Positions 44,885 to 57,941 are shown, counted from the stretch's first letter. The stretch is 64,000 nt of DNA from Fragilaria crotonensis (GCA_022925895.1 JAKSYS010000071.1:62001-126000), one strand, 5' to 3'. Made by a program: numbers and translations. Notes: generated by a model not told the origin, from the letters alone.

Positions 44885-45808
44885 ATGGGAATCAAAACCC
44901 CTACTCCTCCAAGTGACGAATCCATGATCCTTCCATCATTGACCTGGTCGGCCCTGATGGAGACTACTTGTCAGGATGAAACAGAACGCGTTTCCAGCGG
45001 CGCATGGTTAATGAAGCTCAAGAATGAGATTGACGAACCTGATCAGCCTCATCCATCTATATTTGACAATGACAACGACCTGGTAGGCATTGATCGACAG
45101 TCTTCAGACAAATCTCGCGAGTATGCGATTGCCCATGTTGGTGCATCCGAATCTGCAGCAGGGGCTGCTGACACCCATCGGGTTCGGCTCACGTCGACGG
45201 CGACAACCTTCAGCGCTGTGGAACTCATTCCCTTTGTGGACATCCTCGATCGAGAGCAATCTCGTGAAGTCCCTTACCGGGAATCATCGCTCTTAGTAGC
45301 TGCGAATGTCGTCGTTCCCCACGAGAGGGGCCCCGCTACTCTTGATGCTACTACTAGTGTTACTGGTACTGCAGCTACTGACGAGGAGCAGGCGTCGCGG
45401 AAACGCAAAGTCACCTCGAACAAACCGGTGAAAAGCAGGAAGCGAGCTCTGGAGGAACCTCTCACACAAAGGGCGCCTTCACGAAAATACCGCTACGTTG
45501 GGAAGGAGGACATTCGCGATGATGACATTTTGAAAGGACGTGGAGGACTGTCTAATCATCACGTGGGCAACAGAAAGTTTCGCAAGATAATTGCAGATAT
45601 GAAGGGGACGTACAAGAAAATGCACCTTAAGACGGACAAGACAGCCCTCTCCAGAGGTATTGTGGAGTATATCCAAGCAAAGGGTGGTCGGTTTCTCATC
45701 AAGACAACCAATGGTCAGGTCCGCTGGAGAGTCATGACCAAGGAGGAATCGCAAAAGAAGACCAGTCAAGCCCTGCGAGAAACCAAAAAAGTCAAGTGGA
45801 CACTTTGA
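44885..45808 (+). CDS. DUF6824-domain protein, putative nuclear regulator
   Basis: 307 aa in one exon. I use the ATG at 44885 (MGIKTPTPPSDE); the upstream in-frame ATG at 44846 is in a poorer context. The N-terminal ~190 residues are disordered. A basic, nuclear-signal-like patch (RKRKVTSNKPVKSRKR) precedes the DUF6824 domain at about 210-290: IRDDDILKGRGGLSNHHVGN, FRKIIADMKGTYKKM, KTALSRGIVEYIQAKGGRF and GQVRWRVMTKEE. This DILxGRGGxxNxHxGN opening is one of the commonest diatom-expanded domains. Its function is unproven; nucleic-acid binding or transcriptional regulation is inferred from the basic character. The gene follows directly on the retroelement graveyard but looks intact. Confidence 0.85.
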   Translation: MGIKTPTPPSDESMILPSLTWSALMETTCQDETERVSSGAWLMKLKNEIDEPDQPHPSIFDNDNDLVGIDRQSSDKSREYAIAHVGASESAAGAADTHRVRLTSTATTFSAVELIPFVDILDREQSREVPYRESSLLVAANVVVPHERGPATLDATTSVTGTAATDEEQASRKRKVTSNKPVKSRKRALEEPLTQRAPSRKYRYVGKEDIRDDDILKGRGGLSNHHVGNRKFRKIIADMKGTYKKMHLKTDKTALSRGIVEYIQAKGGRFLIKTTNGQVRWRVMTKEESQKKTSQALRETKKVKWTL

Positions 45809-47456
45809 CGTATGACAGCCCTACCCTGGAAAGGACTCGGGGAGCCTATGCGCTGCGTATCACGATCACTTTTTCCTTCTTCAAGGCCGACGATGCTTTC
45901 GCTTTCGCGAAGTTCTAACGTCGGACTTTTACATACATCATTCCTCGAAACAGCTGTGGCGCGCGATGCATGTCGTCGTGTCGCGTTTCGACTCAAGAGC
46001 ATTTATAAAAACCATACTGAGAACTAACAAGGAGCTTGCCTGATTTAACCAAAACTAGATATTTATGTCACACTTGAACGTCATGTGCCTGCTTTTGCCC
46101 TCTCCTTTGTACCAAATGATGAAGGCCACAAAGTGCAGATACGTACTATGACCGCAAATATACGATGACGAACAGGTCCACGGAGTGATTACTCGCCGAC
46201 GTATGTTAGGCGGCCTCCCTCGCTAAATGCCTCATAATGATGGAGACATCGCTGGCAACTCATCTTACTCTGAGAAGAAACATGAAACGATGCGTAATAA
46301 CAAGCCAACATTACTTGGTCGTATACTGTTAATGATGGCCTCATTCCTCCCTTCACCCGTCCTGGCCCTACAGCCTACTACTCCGGCGACTTGAGGTAGT
46401 AGGTGGTATAGAGCATAGTGCTTTGAAGTGGGTTGCTGCATGACGGTAGTGCTGCCCATACTAGCCAGAGTAGAGGACTGCTCTGAAATCGGAAACCAAA
46501 AGTTGTCACCATGAACCACGCTCCAAATACTCGGACTCGGAGTACACGGTAACAGTACCAAGTTACAATACAGCACCCTGTACTGTTTGTGAGCATGGAA
46601 CTCGTTTCTGCCGGCACGTTGTGTCGAATGTATTCCTCGCCTCAACAAGCAAATCGGTGTTTGACAATTTGATCTGGTTTGGGTCAATTGAAGGGAAAGA
46701 TGATTACTGCAGGCCTGTTTCTGATCATGTCATGCTGATATCATACATGTAGTTCATGGGAAGCACTTGCACTAGACAGGCAGCCATTGGGTGACATGGC
46801 GTTAACAAGAAGGAAGAACTTGATTTTATGAAAGAGACACAAAGGAGCTTGGAGTGCAGCACTTGCTGGTTATAAGTATGGCTGATACAAGGTACAAGGT
46901 ACAAGTTCTCAAATGTCGCATCTCTTCGAGTACTTTGTGGCTTACGTATATTCTGTACTCGACCCTACGGAAACATCCTGCGTTATCATATCTACAATGC
47001 ATACGAGAGTAACTATGAAAAATGCGAAATATGAAATATATGGGATCTCCTTATTTATGATTTTTGATCATTGGGCGATCATTGGCAAGAAGTTTTGGAG
47101 TAGAGTACAAGTACGATGTACGTCTGATGAGTATGAACCAACAAAGGGCGCGGCGGCGCGGTTCGAACTCAAAATTCAAATTGATATCGAGTTATCGACA
47201 CCTGAACCACGAAAGGCTCGCATCCCAGACTGCCAGAAAACAAGGGGTTCGTTCCGCGCCATCTCAACGAATCGTCAAGATTTTGAGCGCAGCAGCATCA
47301 GGTGTTGTACTCTGAGGTCGACCTACCAGCCTTGGCCATTGTTAAGTGCTTCGCTTTGCCGTTTGCCTTCCATTTTGTACACCGAGCCCCGCGAAGCAAC
47401 ATAGACACACATCGGTTTCTTCCTCTGTGGGATTTTACACGATTGATCGACTACCC
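45809..47456. other. Gene-free 1.6 kb
   Basis: No supported gene. A 163-codon frame at 46913-47404 has no recognisable features and overlaps the presumed upstream region of the LRR gene. Minor repeats include AAGGTACAAGGTACAAG near 46890. Confidence 0.4.
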
Positions 47457-50400
47457 ATGAGATTAACCTCCTTCGCAGCTCAATTGCTGCTTATCCTCGA
47501 GAGGTCCAATGCAGATTACCTTGGAGACGAGTCTGTTTTGAAGCGTCTCTTTGATGTTGCAGATGGACTTCGATGGACTAATCAGACCAACTGGATGACT
47601 GGGGAATCTGTTTGTACATGGTTTGGCATAACATGCGACGATTCCGACCACGTCACGGAGATTTCCTTATCCAACAACAATCTTGTCGGCCGTCTACCCA
47701 AGCACATGTATCGAATGGAATACTTGACCAAAGTAAATGTCAAAGATAATTCCCTTCGCGATGCAGATTTTATTGGCTTTGCCGAAGCGAAAGATGCGGA
47801 TGGCGAATCCAAATTGGAAATCTTCGACATTGCTGGAAACGCCTTGACCAGTTTGACTGGGATCGGTGACGCACCCACTACTTTGAGGGAGTTGCACTTG
47901 ACCGAAAACATGTTGCAAGGTCCAATGCCGACGGAATTGTTCAAATTGTCAATGATTAACGTCATGTATTTGAGTTACAATCAATTCACTGGAACCTTGC
48001 CAACAGAAGTTGGACAACTGAAATTCGTCGAGAGATTCTATCTGTACGGGAATGACTTGACGGGAACTATTCCCAGTGAAATTGGTTTGTTGAAGAAGGC
48101 GGAAATCTTCACGCTGGCTGAAAATAGATTTGGTGGTTCGCTTCCTAGCCATGTCTCAGAAATGATCAATCTTAAAACTTTTTCAGCTCACAACCATGAA
48201 CTGAAGAAGGGAAAGCTAACCGGTTCCCTGCCATCATTTCACAAATCGCCCTTCTTGTCGGAGCTGAAATTAGATGGCAATGCGATCGAGGGCTCAATCC
48301 CGACTGACTTCATGCACAGTTCGAATGTCACTTCCTCGTTGGTCACGATTGGCCTTTCAAGTAATCTTCTGACAGGCAGTCTTCCTACGTCGCTGTTGAA
48401 GTTCAGTTCCCTCGTTCTGGATGTCACAGGAAACCAAATCTCGGATGTTGACCCATTATTCTGTCAACAGGGCGCCTGGATGTCTGGTCTCGTGGAGGAA
48501 TTCGGATGTGATGCTCTGTTGTGTCCCAAGAAGACCTGGAGCATCGAAGGTCGAGACACAGAAAAATCAGATTGTACGGAATGCGATTCGGCGCAATTTT
48601 TTGGATCGACCGAGTGCGCATCTGCCCCAGTCCTGCCGACGCCTGATTGGTTGGCGTTGGCCAAGTTATACCAAGCAACTAACGGTGAGCATTGGAACAT
48701 CTCAACTGGATGGGAGGTGTTGGACGATGTGTTCGACACTACCGACTGGGAAGAAACGAATGCCACAAGCTTTTTTGTTTGCACTTGGCATGGTGTCGAC
48801 TGTAGCAATGGGAAGGTCCAGGGGGTGAATTTGAAGAACAATGGTTTGGTCGGTACCCTGCCTACTGAAATCTTCAACCTTGAAGGTCTAAAGGAGTTGG
48901 ATCTTTCTCTCAACACCATCGAGCTTGATGCTGTTCTCGGTTTGTCCGCGATCGCTAATGCCAAGGACTTGCTGCAAATCAATTTATCGGGCACCAAAAT
49001 CTCGACCATTGCTGGCATTAGCGAAGCGCCGGCATTGACCTCAGTCTATCTCGACAGCCTCGAGCTGCCAGCTGGACCCTTTCCAACGGAACTGCTTGCT
49101 CTTACAGGATTGCACCTCTTGCATATGCAGTTTTCCGGTTTGACAGGCTACCTTCCAACCGAGATTGGGGCGTTGAATAAATTGAAAACGTGAGTATATT
49201 CCAATTCAACGCAATTCACTTCGTTACCCGTCTTGTTCGAAAGGAGTGAGTCTAAGCCTTTTCTTCCGTCCCCAGTTTGTTCATCTATAACAATGACCTC
49301 ACCGGTTCACTTCCGAGTGAACTTGGTCTACTGACTGACCTGACATCATTAGAGCTATCTGAGAACAGCTTCTCAGGAGAATTGCCGACCCACTTAGACG
49401 GGATGACCAGCCTGAAAGTTCTACACATTCAGCAATCTAAGGACCCTGCACTTTCCGGGAACCTTCCTGCCTTCACAAATTATCCAAACCTGCAACAGCT
49501 CAATTTGGACAACAACGCTTTTACGGGTTCCATCCCTAAAAAATTTTTGCAGGGCATTCAGGATAAATCGAAGCCCGTATTCGTCAGTCTGGCGCACAAT
49601 CAGTTGGATGGTACCGTTCCCTCGGAGCTCGACGACTTTACTGAACTCGATATTCGACTGGAAGGCAACAAAATTTCTGGTATTGCGACGGAATTGTGCG
49701 ATAACTCCGAGTGGATGAATGGAAAAGTTGGCGAGCTCGGCGATGATTGCGATGCCATTTTGTGTCCTCCAAAGTCCTACAATGTGTATGGCAAGCTTGG
49801 ATCCGGCAGGTACGGAAAATGCGAAGTATGTGACAGCGCAGAATTCTTTGGCAGTGTGCAGTGCGAAGGTGAGGTAAATCTTGAGAAGACCATCCTTGAC
49901 ACCCTGTTCCAGGCGACCGGGGGCACCCACTGGACGCGCAGTGACAATTGGACCGAAGCCGGAGTTCCCATTTGCTACAGAGAAGGGATAATTTGTACCG
50001 GCGGTGACTTGGACGCTGGTGTCACGGAAATCGAACTTTCCGCCAACAACCTTAATGGTGACATTCCAGGGAAAATATTTGATCTACCGAAGATCAAGCT
50101 CTTGAGCTTCGCCGACAACCAAGTCGACCTTTCGTTTGAAAAGATTGGAGACGCCGAGACTTTAGTTGTTTTGAAGCTCTCGAATACGAACCTTCGTTCC
50201 CTCGCTGGCATAGGCGGTGCGTCGAGTGCCCTACGGGAGCTGCACGTCGCAGGAAACCAACTGAACGGTACCATTCCACCTGAACTTTATGACCTTTCCA
50301 ATCTCCAATACTTGTTTATGGGCAATAACCTCCTCAGCGGAACCATTGCCAGCGAGATCGGTCAGATGGTTGCGTTGAAAGAGCTTTCTCTTTCCAACAA

Positions 50401-53400
50401 CATGTTAACAGGTCAGCTTCCCTCCGACATTGGCTCATTGTCAAGTCTTTCACGACTGGCCTTAAACCTTAACAGTCTCTCCGGAAACCTACCATTGACG
50501 TTCAACAACCTTACTGCGTTGACAACCTTGTTGCTCGAGGAGCAGGAAGACAGAAAGTTTTCTGGATCCTTGATAAGCTTCTCGTCTAATACCGCACTCG
50601 AGACCATCTCCTTGAACGACAATGATTTCAGTGGTACAATTCCATCTGATTTTCTTGCCCTGGTTTCTCTAGATGCACAAGTACGCGTCTATCTTCAACG
50701 AAATAGAATTGGCGGGACTGTCCCGAGTTCTCTTAATCGCCTGAGTGACTTTTTTATCGACCTAGCTGACAATGAGATTGTCCGCATCAAAGATGTGTGC
50801 CAGAACCCGGGATGGATGGATGGCAATGTCTCAAACTATGGCTGCGATGCGATTCTGTGCGAGCCCGGAACGTTCTCAGGAGAAGGAAAGCAGATATCGC
50901 CTTCCACGAAATGCACCAGTTGTCCTGGGCTAACTGACGCCCCCTTCTTTGGTGCGACCGATTGCACATCGCACAAGCAAGGGAACGCTACCGAGAGGGA
51001 TATTTTGATCGAACTCTATGACAATCTCAACGGAACGAACTGGGCAGATCAAACCAACTGGAATTCCGACGAGGATCATTGCACTTGGTTTGGTATTGTT
51101 TGCGATGGTGATCATGTTTCTGAGATCAACTTGGAGTTCAACGGCCTGGTAGCGATTTCAGATGTCTCAACGCTTGTATTTGGTCTTGCTAACTTGGTGA
51201 AATTGGATCTCAAAGGTGTGTAGAAGACTTATGTTATGATTCCTGAATCCCAGAGCATCATTTCTCACATTGTTTGAATGAAGGAAACGAGATTCCATTG
51301 GATCTGACGGAAATTCCAAGCTCGTCGAAGTTGCGCATCTTGATGCTTTCCTCAACAGGCCTACAGTCGTTGGACGGTATAGCCAACGCCAATGATCTCA
51401 GAAGGCTTCATCTAACCGACAACGCGTTGAGCGGAACATTTCCTGAAGAACTGTTCATGTTAACGGAACTTCGAACACTGTACCTGTCTTTCAATGCTTT
51501 CACTGGAACCATCCCAGATCGCATCAGCAAGTTCACCAGCCTTGAAGAGTTCTATGCGTATGGAAACAAGTTCAATGGCACGCTTCCTGGTGAATCCATC
51601 TCAAATCTGTCCAATCTGCAAGTGTTCGTTGTCGCAAACAATTTCTTGGGCGGCGAGATTCCAAGCGCCTTCAACAACATGCCTAAACTGGAACAGCTTT
51701 CTCTCTACGATCAGCAAAGCGCATCACTCTTCACCGGCACAGTCCCAAATTTTTTGAACTCACCAAGGTTGTGGTATTTCGATGCATCGAACAACGATTT
51801 GACCGGGTCCATACCTTCCGACTTCATGCAGAATTCTGATTACCGCAACGAGAGTGTGACCATCTACCTCAGCAACAATGAGATAACTGGCACCCTTCCT
51901 ATTGAGTTGCAGGCATTCAGCGACTTGGATATCATGATTGTCGGCAACCGAGTGTCGGGCCTCCAGGAGGTTTTTTGCGAAAAGAAAGCGTGGATGCAGC
52001 AGCAGGTGGCATCGATGGGATGTGCTGCGGTAAGTCTTGTGCTTTGGCGAGGGAAGTGCGACGATTGTCGCATTTGGTTGGCTAACTTGCTTTTCCCCGT
52101 TTCAGATCGCATGCCCACCCTTTACCTACCTCGCAAGCGGTCGACAGAAGTCAGTGGAGCTTCCGTGCCAATCGTGCTCGAATCCTATCGGGAATAGCTT
52201 TTTCGGTGCAACCAGCTGTGGAGACATCTCGGTTGAGAGAGATTCCTTGTTAGAGATCTACAGAGACACGGGTGGCAGCTCTTGGAATTCGTCTGAGAAG
52301 TGGACGACAAGTGAACCGATATGCAGTTGGGAAGGAGTTAGCTGCGACGACGGGAATTTCGATGATGTTTCTGGTATCACAGGCCTGACGTTTGAATCAA
52401 ACAATCTCATTGGCACCATGCCGATGGCAGTGTGGAAGTTGCCATTTCTGAGGGTCCTTAACGTTAAGAGCAACACCGGCCTCCACGTGAACTTTAATGG
52501 CTTATCGTCAGCAAAGAACCTTGAAGTAATGTATCTCTCGGAGGTTAGAATCGACAGTATCTTCGGTGTTTCCAAGGCACAAAAGTTGAAAGAAATCCAT
52601 TTCACGGGCTGTGGCATATCCGGACCATTCCCAACGGAACTCGTGAGCCTGTCGAACACGCTTGAAGGCATATACATTGCTTACAACTCTTTCACTGGCA
52701 CTTTACCTACGGAACTCGGAGATCTGCTTATGTTGAATTCGTTTTATGCATTTGACAACGAATTCTCTGGGCCAATTCCATCGCAGATTGGTCGTATGGT
52801 AAATCTGAAAAATTTTGGTACGTATTTTCTTCGTGTTTGAACAGTTTACAAATCTGCTCTAACGACGCGAATCAGTTGTGAGCGAGAACCTCATATCCGG
52901 TGCCATTCCGACGGAGGTTTCGATTCTTGCCAGCCTGCAGTTATTCTCTGCTTACAGACTGGACAAGCCTGGGCCTAGCCTGTCTGGTCCTCTTCCTTCG
53001 TTCAACCAGAATCCGCAGTTGACAGATTTGTACCTATATGGCAATACACTGACCGGAGAAATTCCATCCGATTTCCTAGAGGCTTCAACAAATGCTCACA
53101 ATGTGAATCTTGGATACAACGCCCTTGAAGGAGAGGTCCCGGCATCGCTTGGTGCTCTAGATACGCTCAGCCTTGAGCTTGCAGGTAATATGATCAGCGG
53201 TTTCCCTACCTCTTTCTGCAACAAGACGCAATGGATGGATGGGGCCATTGCATCTGCCGGATGCAACGGATTCTTATGCCCAACCGGCTACGTCAGTCCG
53301 ATCGGTCGCGCCAATGCTTCAGTTTCATGTACAAAATGTCCCGAAAAAGGAGCCGCAAAATACTTCGGAGGCACCACTTGTAGTCGGCCAGTTGATCAAA

Positions 53401-54383
53401 GACCAACTCTTGTTTCCCTTTTTCAGATGTGTGGAGGCACAACATGGAATCACGCTGGTGGCTGGGCGACACATGCACCAATGTGTGATTGGTATGGTAT
53501 CGAGTGCGAAGATAATAGTGTTGTTGGAATAAGGCTTGGATCGAATAATCTCGTTGGGACACCTCCGTCAGAGATCTTCGATTTGCCAGATCTCAGGACA
53601 ATTGAGTTCTTTTCCAACCCGATTCAATTCAAGTTCGCAAACATCAAATCGGCAAAGCGACTAACCACGATACGACTTGACTCCACCGGGCTCGCCAATG
53701 TTTCAGGAATTTCGGAAGCCCCTGCCGTGGCGTTCATTGACCTGAGATTCAACGAGTTGAAGGGAACATTGCACAAAGACCTATTTCGACTTAAGTACTT
53801 GCGCTATCTCAACCTTGGCAATAACAAGCTCAGTGGAACCCTCCCAGCATCATTTTCTGAGTTGAAGTACCTAAAGGCTTTGCGACTGGGTAATAACCGT
53901 TTCGTCGGCCGGCTTCCGACCTTCCAAAGCAACCCGGCGCTTACAACAATCGACCTCTCTGATAATGAATTGACGGGAACGATACCACGAAACTTCCTTG
54001 AGCGACATACCTCATCCACCCCAGTTGTGCTAGACTTATCCGGCAATCAGTTGACCGGTTGGGTGCCGGCGGAGCTTGACCGTTTCAAAGAACTCAAGAT
54101 ATACCTTCGCAACAACATGATCTCCGACATTCCCGTTCCACTTTGCGACAACGTTGACTGGAATGAAGGTGACGTGGAGGCATTCGGATGCAACGGTCTT
54201 CTCTGCCCTCCAGGCACTTACAACTTGGTCGGGAGAGAACGGCCTGATGAGCCATGTCAGGGTTGTCTTGACGGCTCCCCTTACTTCGGTCAGGTTACCT
54301 GCACGAATCCATCGTCGTCCAGAATTCTGAGTGTCTCCCTAGTAGTGATCGCGTCAACGATCTTGGCAGCTATCGCTTTATAA
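47457..54383 (+). CDS. Giant extracellular LRR protein, six modules, five exons
   Basis: Exons 47457-49189, 49276-51215, 51284-52029, 52106-52817 and 52876-54383 sum to 6639 nt (2212 aa). All introns are short GT-AG, and splicing restores LRR text each time, for example KLDLKGNEIPLDL and LKNFVVSENLISG. The N-terminus is a signal peptide (MRLTSFAAQLLLILERSNA). Six modules of about 360-390 aa each start with an acidic helix and a Trp/Cys cap (WTNQTNWMTGESVCTWFGI; equivalents near residues 394, 779, 1149, 1513 and 1884). Each has 8-10 plant-type LRRs (LTGTIPSEIGLL) and ends in a Cys-rich cap (MSGLVEEFGCDALLCP...). The C-terminus is hydrophobic (SVSLVVIASTILAAIAL), fitting GPI attachment. No kinase is present. 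A surface adhesion or recognition role is inferred. Confidence 0.9.
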
Positions 54384-55236
54384 GTGCATTGCCAACTTGC
54401 ACTGCAGAGCAGTGGTCTGAGGTCTGATGTCTGAGGAATATGGCGCGCTACTTTCCTCGGCTCCTCGAAGTCGATTACTATACACTTCGAACTTTTCACG
54501 AGTATCCTCATGTTTCTGATGTTAAATCGAGACGTAGCCATGCATGTGTAATTGGAGTACTACAGTACAATACACTAGTAGAAAGTACTAGAACCAGTAC
54601 TATAATCTCTGTGCAGGACCCGGAAAGTGCCCATCTGTCTGTCCTGGATGTTGAGGTTTGGGAAATTGGCGAACATCAAACATCACAACATCACACATCA
54701 CACATCACTGATTTATTCTTCATGGTTTTCGTTGGTTTTGGTACTGTACCGGAACCTACTAGCTGTACCAGATTGTACTCGCGGTCTACAAGTGCCTCAT
54801 ACTGTATGTAGTACTCAGTACCAGACTCCACTACTAAGTCAGTTGAGATTAAGACGCCAGTGGCAGTGTGTCGACATTCCCATTCCATACGGAGTTCTTG
54901 TATCCCGTGTACACAATCGTGGAACGCCAGTCGATCGAAAATCAGAGAAATCGTGAATTTGCCATGTATTTGGTCTACATATGCCCAAACCTCTCACTTG
55001 GGTGTTACCTTCCCCATGCTGCGCCGTGAGTCACCATGTGTTTTTTGCTGTTTTCTTATTACCTTTGCCGCTGCTTTGTAGGAGATGCATGTGTGCGACA
55101 ATGAGAATGCTTGTTTATCGTTTCTGGGGAAGCAAACGTGATCTCGATAGTAAACCGTAACTTCGACTCCTTCGCCGTTTGTTGACAAGAATCGTCAGTC
55201 CTACGTCCTCACATTCGCTTTATTGTACCAGTTGTC
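54384..55236. other. Intergenic, no gene supported
   Basis: 853 bp. It contains a CATCACAACATCACACATCAC tract (54677-54705, about 7-bp spacing) and GTAC-rich elements at 54550-54600 and 54800-54840. The last ~200 bp presumably hold the promoter of the 113-aa plastid protein. Confidence 0.4.
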
Positions 55237-55578
55237 ATGGGAAGGATTCTTCATATCTTAATCTTATGCTTGTTAGCAACATGGGCATCTGCAGCTTTTG
55301 CTCCGAAGAAGCGGGAACCAGCGTTCAAGCGCCAGCAAGAGGTCCAAACCTCGTCTTTGAAGCAACAACAGGACGCCATTGCGGCTGCCGCGGCTGCGTA
55401 CTGCTCCGAAGAGTCATGTTACCCCCCTCCTTTCGCAATCGCCCAAGCTGCTGCAGCCATGGCGCCAGTTCAACAGATTGACCAAGATGACGATTTGGTA
55501 GTGGGTTATGGAACGGGCGTACTTGCTTGCGTAGTTTCCCTTGCGTTGGGATTTTCGCTTGGCTATGTGACGATTTGA
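55237..55578 (+). CDS. Small plastid-targeted membrane protein, unassigned
   Basis: 113 aa. The N-terminus (MGRILHILILCLLATWASA, then AFAPKKREPAFKRQQ) is an ER signal joined to a basic Ser/Gln-containing transit region, with Phe next to the predicted cut as required for import into diatom plastids. The mature part has a Gln/Ala-rich helix, two close cysteines (YCSEESCYPPP), and one C-terminal membrane segment (GTGVLACVVSLALGFSLGY) ending VTI. The single-span topology is like small photosystem or cytochrome b6f subunits, but I cannot match it to a named one. It lies about 1.2 kb upstream of psbO on the same strand, perhaps by chance. Function unknown; thylakoid location is inferred. Confidence 0.7.
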   Translation: MGRILHILILCLLATWASAAFAPKKREPAFKRQQEVQTSSLKQQQDAIAAAAAAYCSEESCYPPPFAIAQAAAAMAPVQQIDQDDDLVVGYGTGVLACVVSLALGFSLGYVTI

Positions 55579-56805
55579 TGTCTTTGCACACTTCAAAATG
55601 CGTCGAGCATGCATGCTCTCTAATGTATTCAGCCTGCAGGCTTGAAAGAGTCCCTACGGCCCTAAGCAGATGGTCCCGAGCGCTTCTGAACCTCCGCACT
55701 AACTGGAATGATCGACGATAGATTGAAATACCCGATTCTCCATAACAATAGATGATCTTTATTTACAACCGCGCACAGCTTACTCCAACACACCCTGACG
55801 ATCATGTAATGAGCTTGTTTTCGCTCCTTTAGCAGTTGTCGGTGTGTTCAGAAACGGTAAGGTCACATGTCAACTATGTTACGAACGGAGTACACACCAG
55901 CGTCACCCATGCATTCTTCAGGGCTGGTAGTACCTGGTACCTAGTTCACTAGAATGGGAGACATCCATTGGCTCGAGCTGTAAGCGCATGCCGGCACGAC
56001 TTGTCAGGAGTGGTGGCTTTTAAGGATGATCTATGATGAAATATCGCCGTCTACCCGTTGTTGGCCTTGAATCGATCGGCACTGCATGGTTGATTTAACT
56101 ATACTCCCCCCGGAGCGTACAAGTACCTTTATGCAATGCGAGCGTCGTCGTTGGACCGCAGCCGGCGGATAGGTTGGTCCATAGACTTTCAAGGAGGGGT
56201 ACTCTACTCTCTCCTCCTATTGGTAGTTGTTTTTATGGAGTGTGGGGAAATGCAATGCGTACGAGTTTCTCTTGCCGCTTCGTGCGGACGGCGTTTTCTG
56301 TACCACAGTAAAAGCATGATAGAGAAACAATCGTTGAGTGCAAATTGCCATACATGTACTAAGATTACCAGTTACCGCTAGAAATGTGACAGTAGCGTAC
56401 TGCAGCATACAGTATGAAAGCGAGCAGTCCACTCGTCCACTCCATTCCACACTTCCACAGGAATACCCTACAGTACTCCTAAAGACCTACTATCAAAAAA
56501 TATGAACATTATGGACAAAAGGTACAGTACTCAAAATACAGTATGCCCAAGGATTCTACTACTGCAGGAATCGTACCTGTTCAGCGTACTAATTGTAGTA
56601 CTGCTTGTACTGGTTGCTCTTCCGAGTTGAAGGATACCACGCACACCACGACTTCAACCATTTTTACGTGTAACCTGGAAACATATCCTCTGACTCCAAC
56701 TTCTACTTGTTTAACATCAAGATTGCGTACGTTGTAGACACGTACAACTACAATACACGAATATCTGTGGAGAGAAACAGACACTTGCTCAAACAACTGT
56801 TCACG
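55579..56805. other. Intergenic, psbO upstream region
   Basis: 1.2 kb without a supported gene. TACAGTACTC-type elements and a TAGTACCTGGTACC palindrome (near 55930) are scattered. The ~100 bp before 56806 contain CAACTACAATACACG-like sequence and presumably the psbO 5' leader. Confidence 0.4.
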
Positions 56806-57941
56806 ATGAAGTTCACAGCTGCTGCCACCCTCGCTTTCGTTGCTTCCGCTTCGGCCTTCGCCCCAGCCCCAAATGCTAACGTGAGTTGCTTTACTTGTTG
56901 GGAGCAATGATCGTGTTGCTTGTCTCCTTGAGAACGACTCGGAGTGATGTGAAATTTGTCCGTGCATCCTGCCCTTGATGGTGCGGACGACTGAATTTCG
57001 AAGAGATCCGTGTAGTGATGCAATAGCTTCGCCTGATATAACAGCATGAACTTATTGACGACTCACCTATTTCTCTTCTCTCTCCTTTGGATCGAAATTC
57101 ACAGCGCAACACGGCACTCAACATGAACATCAAGGATGCCGGAAAGGCTGCCCTTGCTGGTGCCATCGCTTTTGGTATTGCCTCTGCCCCAGCACAGGCT
57201 TTGACCAAGTCCCAGCTTAACGAGCTTACTTACTTGCAAGTTAAGGGAACTGGTCTTGCCAACCGTTGTGCTGAGGTTATCGGTGAGGACACCATTGTCC
57301 CTAAATCTGGGCAAAAGCTTGTTGATATGTGCATTGAACCTAAGGCTTGGGCAGTTGAGGAAGAAGTTGGAAAGGCCGGAAAGACCGAGAAGAAGTTCGT
57401 CAACTCCAAGGTCATGACGCGTCAAACATACACCCTTGAAGGAATCGAGGGCAATATCGAAAACAGTGGAGTCATCACATTCACCGAGAAAGAGGGAATT
57501 GATTACGCACCTACCACCGTCCAGCTTCCAGGGGGTGAGCGTGTTCCTTTCCTCTTCACCGTCAAGGATCTTGTTGCCAAGGGTAACGGAAATGCCTTCA
57601 AGCCAGGCTTCCAGATGGGAGGAGACTTCAACACTCCTTCCTACAGAACTGGCCTCTTCCTTGACCCTAAGGGACGTGGTGGAACCACTGGTTACGACAT
57701 GGCCCAGGGTCTTGCGGCCCTTCAATCCGGAGAGGAGGGTGATGATGAACTCTTCGCAGAGACCAACAAGACCTTCGACATCACTCAGGGTCGTATCGAG
57801 ATGGAGGTTAACAAGGTCAACGCCGAAGAATCTGAAATCGGAGGTGTTTTCGTTGCCACTCAGCTCTCGGACACCGACATGGGATCCAAGGTTCCAAAGA
57901 AGGTGCTCACCAAGGGAATTTTTTACGCCAAGGTCCAGTAA
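56806..57941 (+). CDS. PsbO, photosystem II oxygen-evolving enhancer protein 1
   Basis: PsbO stabilises the manganese cluster on the lumenal face of photosystem II. Exons 56806-56880 and 57105-57941 (75 + 837 nt, 303 aa) flank a 224-nt phase-0 intron (GTGAGT...TTCACAG). Exon 1 is MKFTAAATLAFVASASA cut before FAPAPNAN, the diatom signal plus transit motif. Exon 2 begins with the rest of the transit peptide and a thylakoid signal (AALAGAIAFGIASAPAQA) without twin Arg, implying Sec export. The mature protein starts LTKSQLNELTYLQVKGTGLA and has the conserved Cys pair (ANRCAEV and LVDMCIEP), followed by FTVKDLVAKGNGNAFKPGF, PKGRGGTTGYD and GRIEMEVNKV. The length is normal, and the gene looks intact. 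Confidence 0.97.

Noticed and set aside
46913-47404. 163-codon frame upstream of the LRR gene
   Set aside because: No family features, and it overlaps the likely promoter and leader of the LRR gene.
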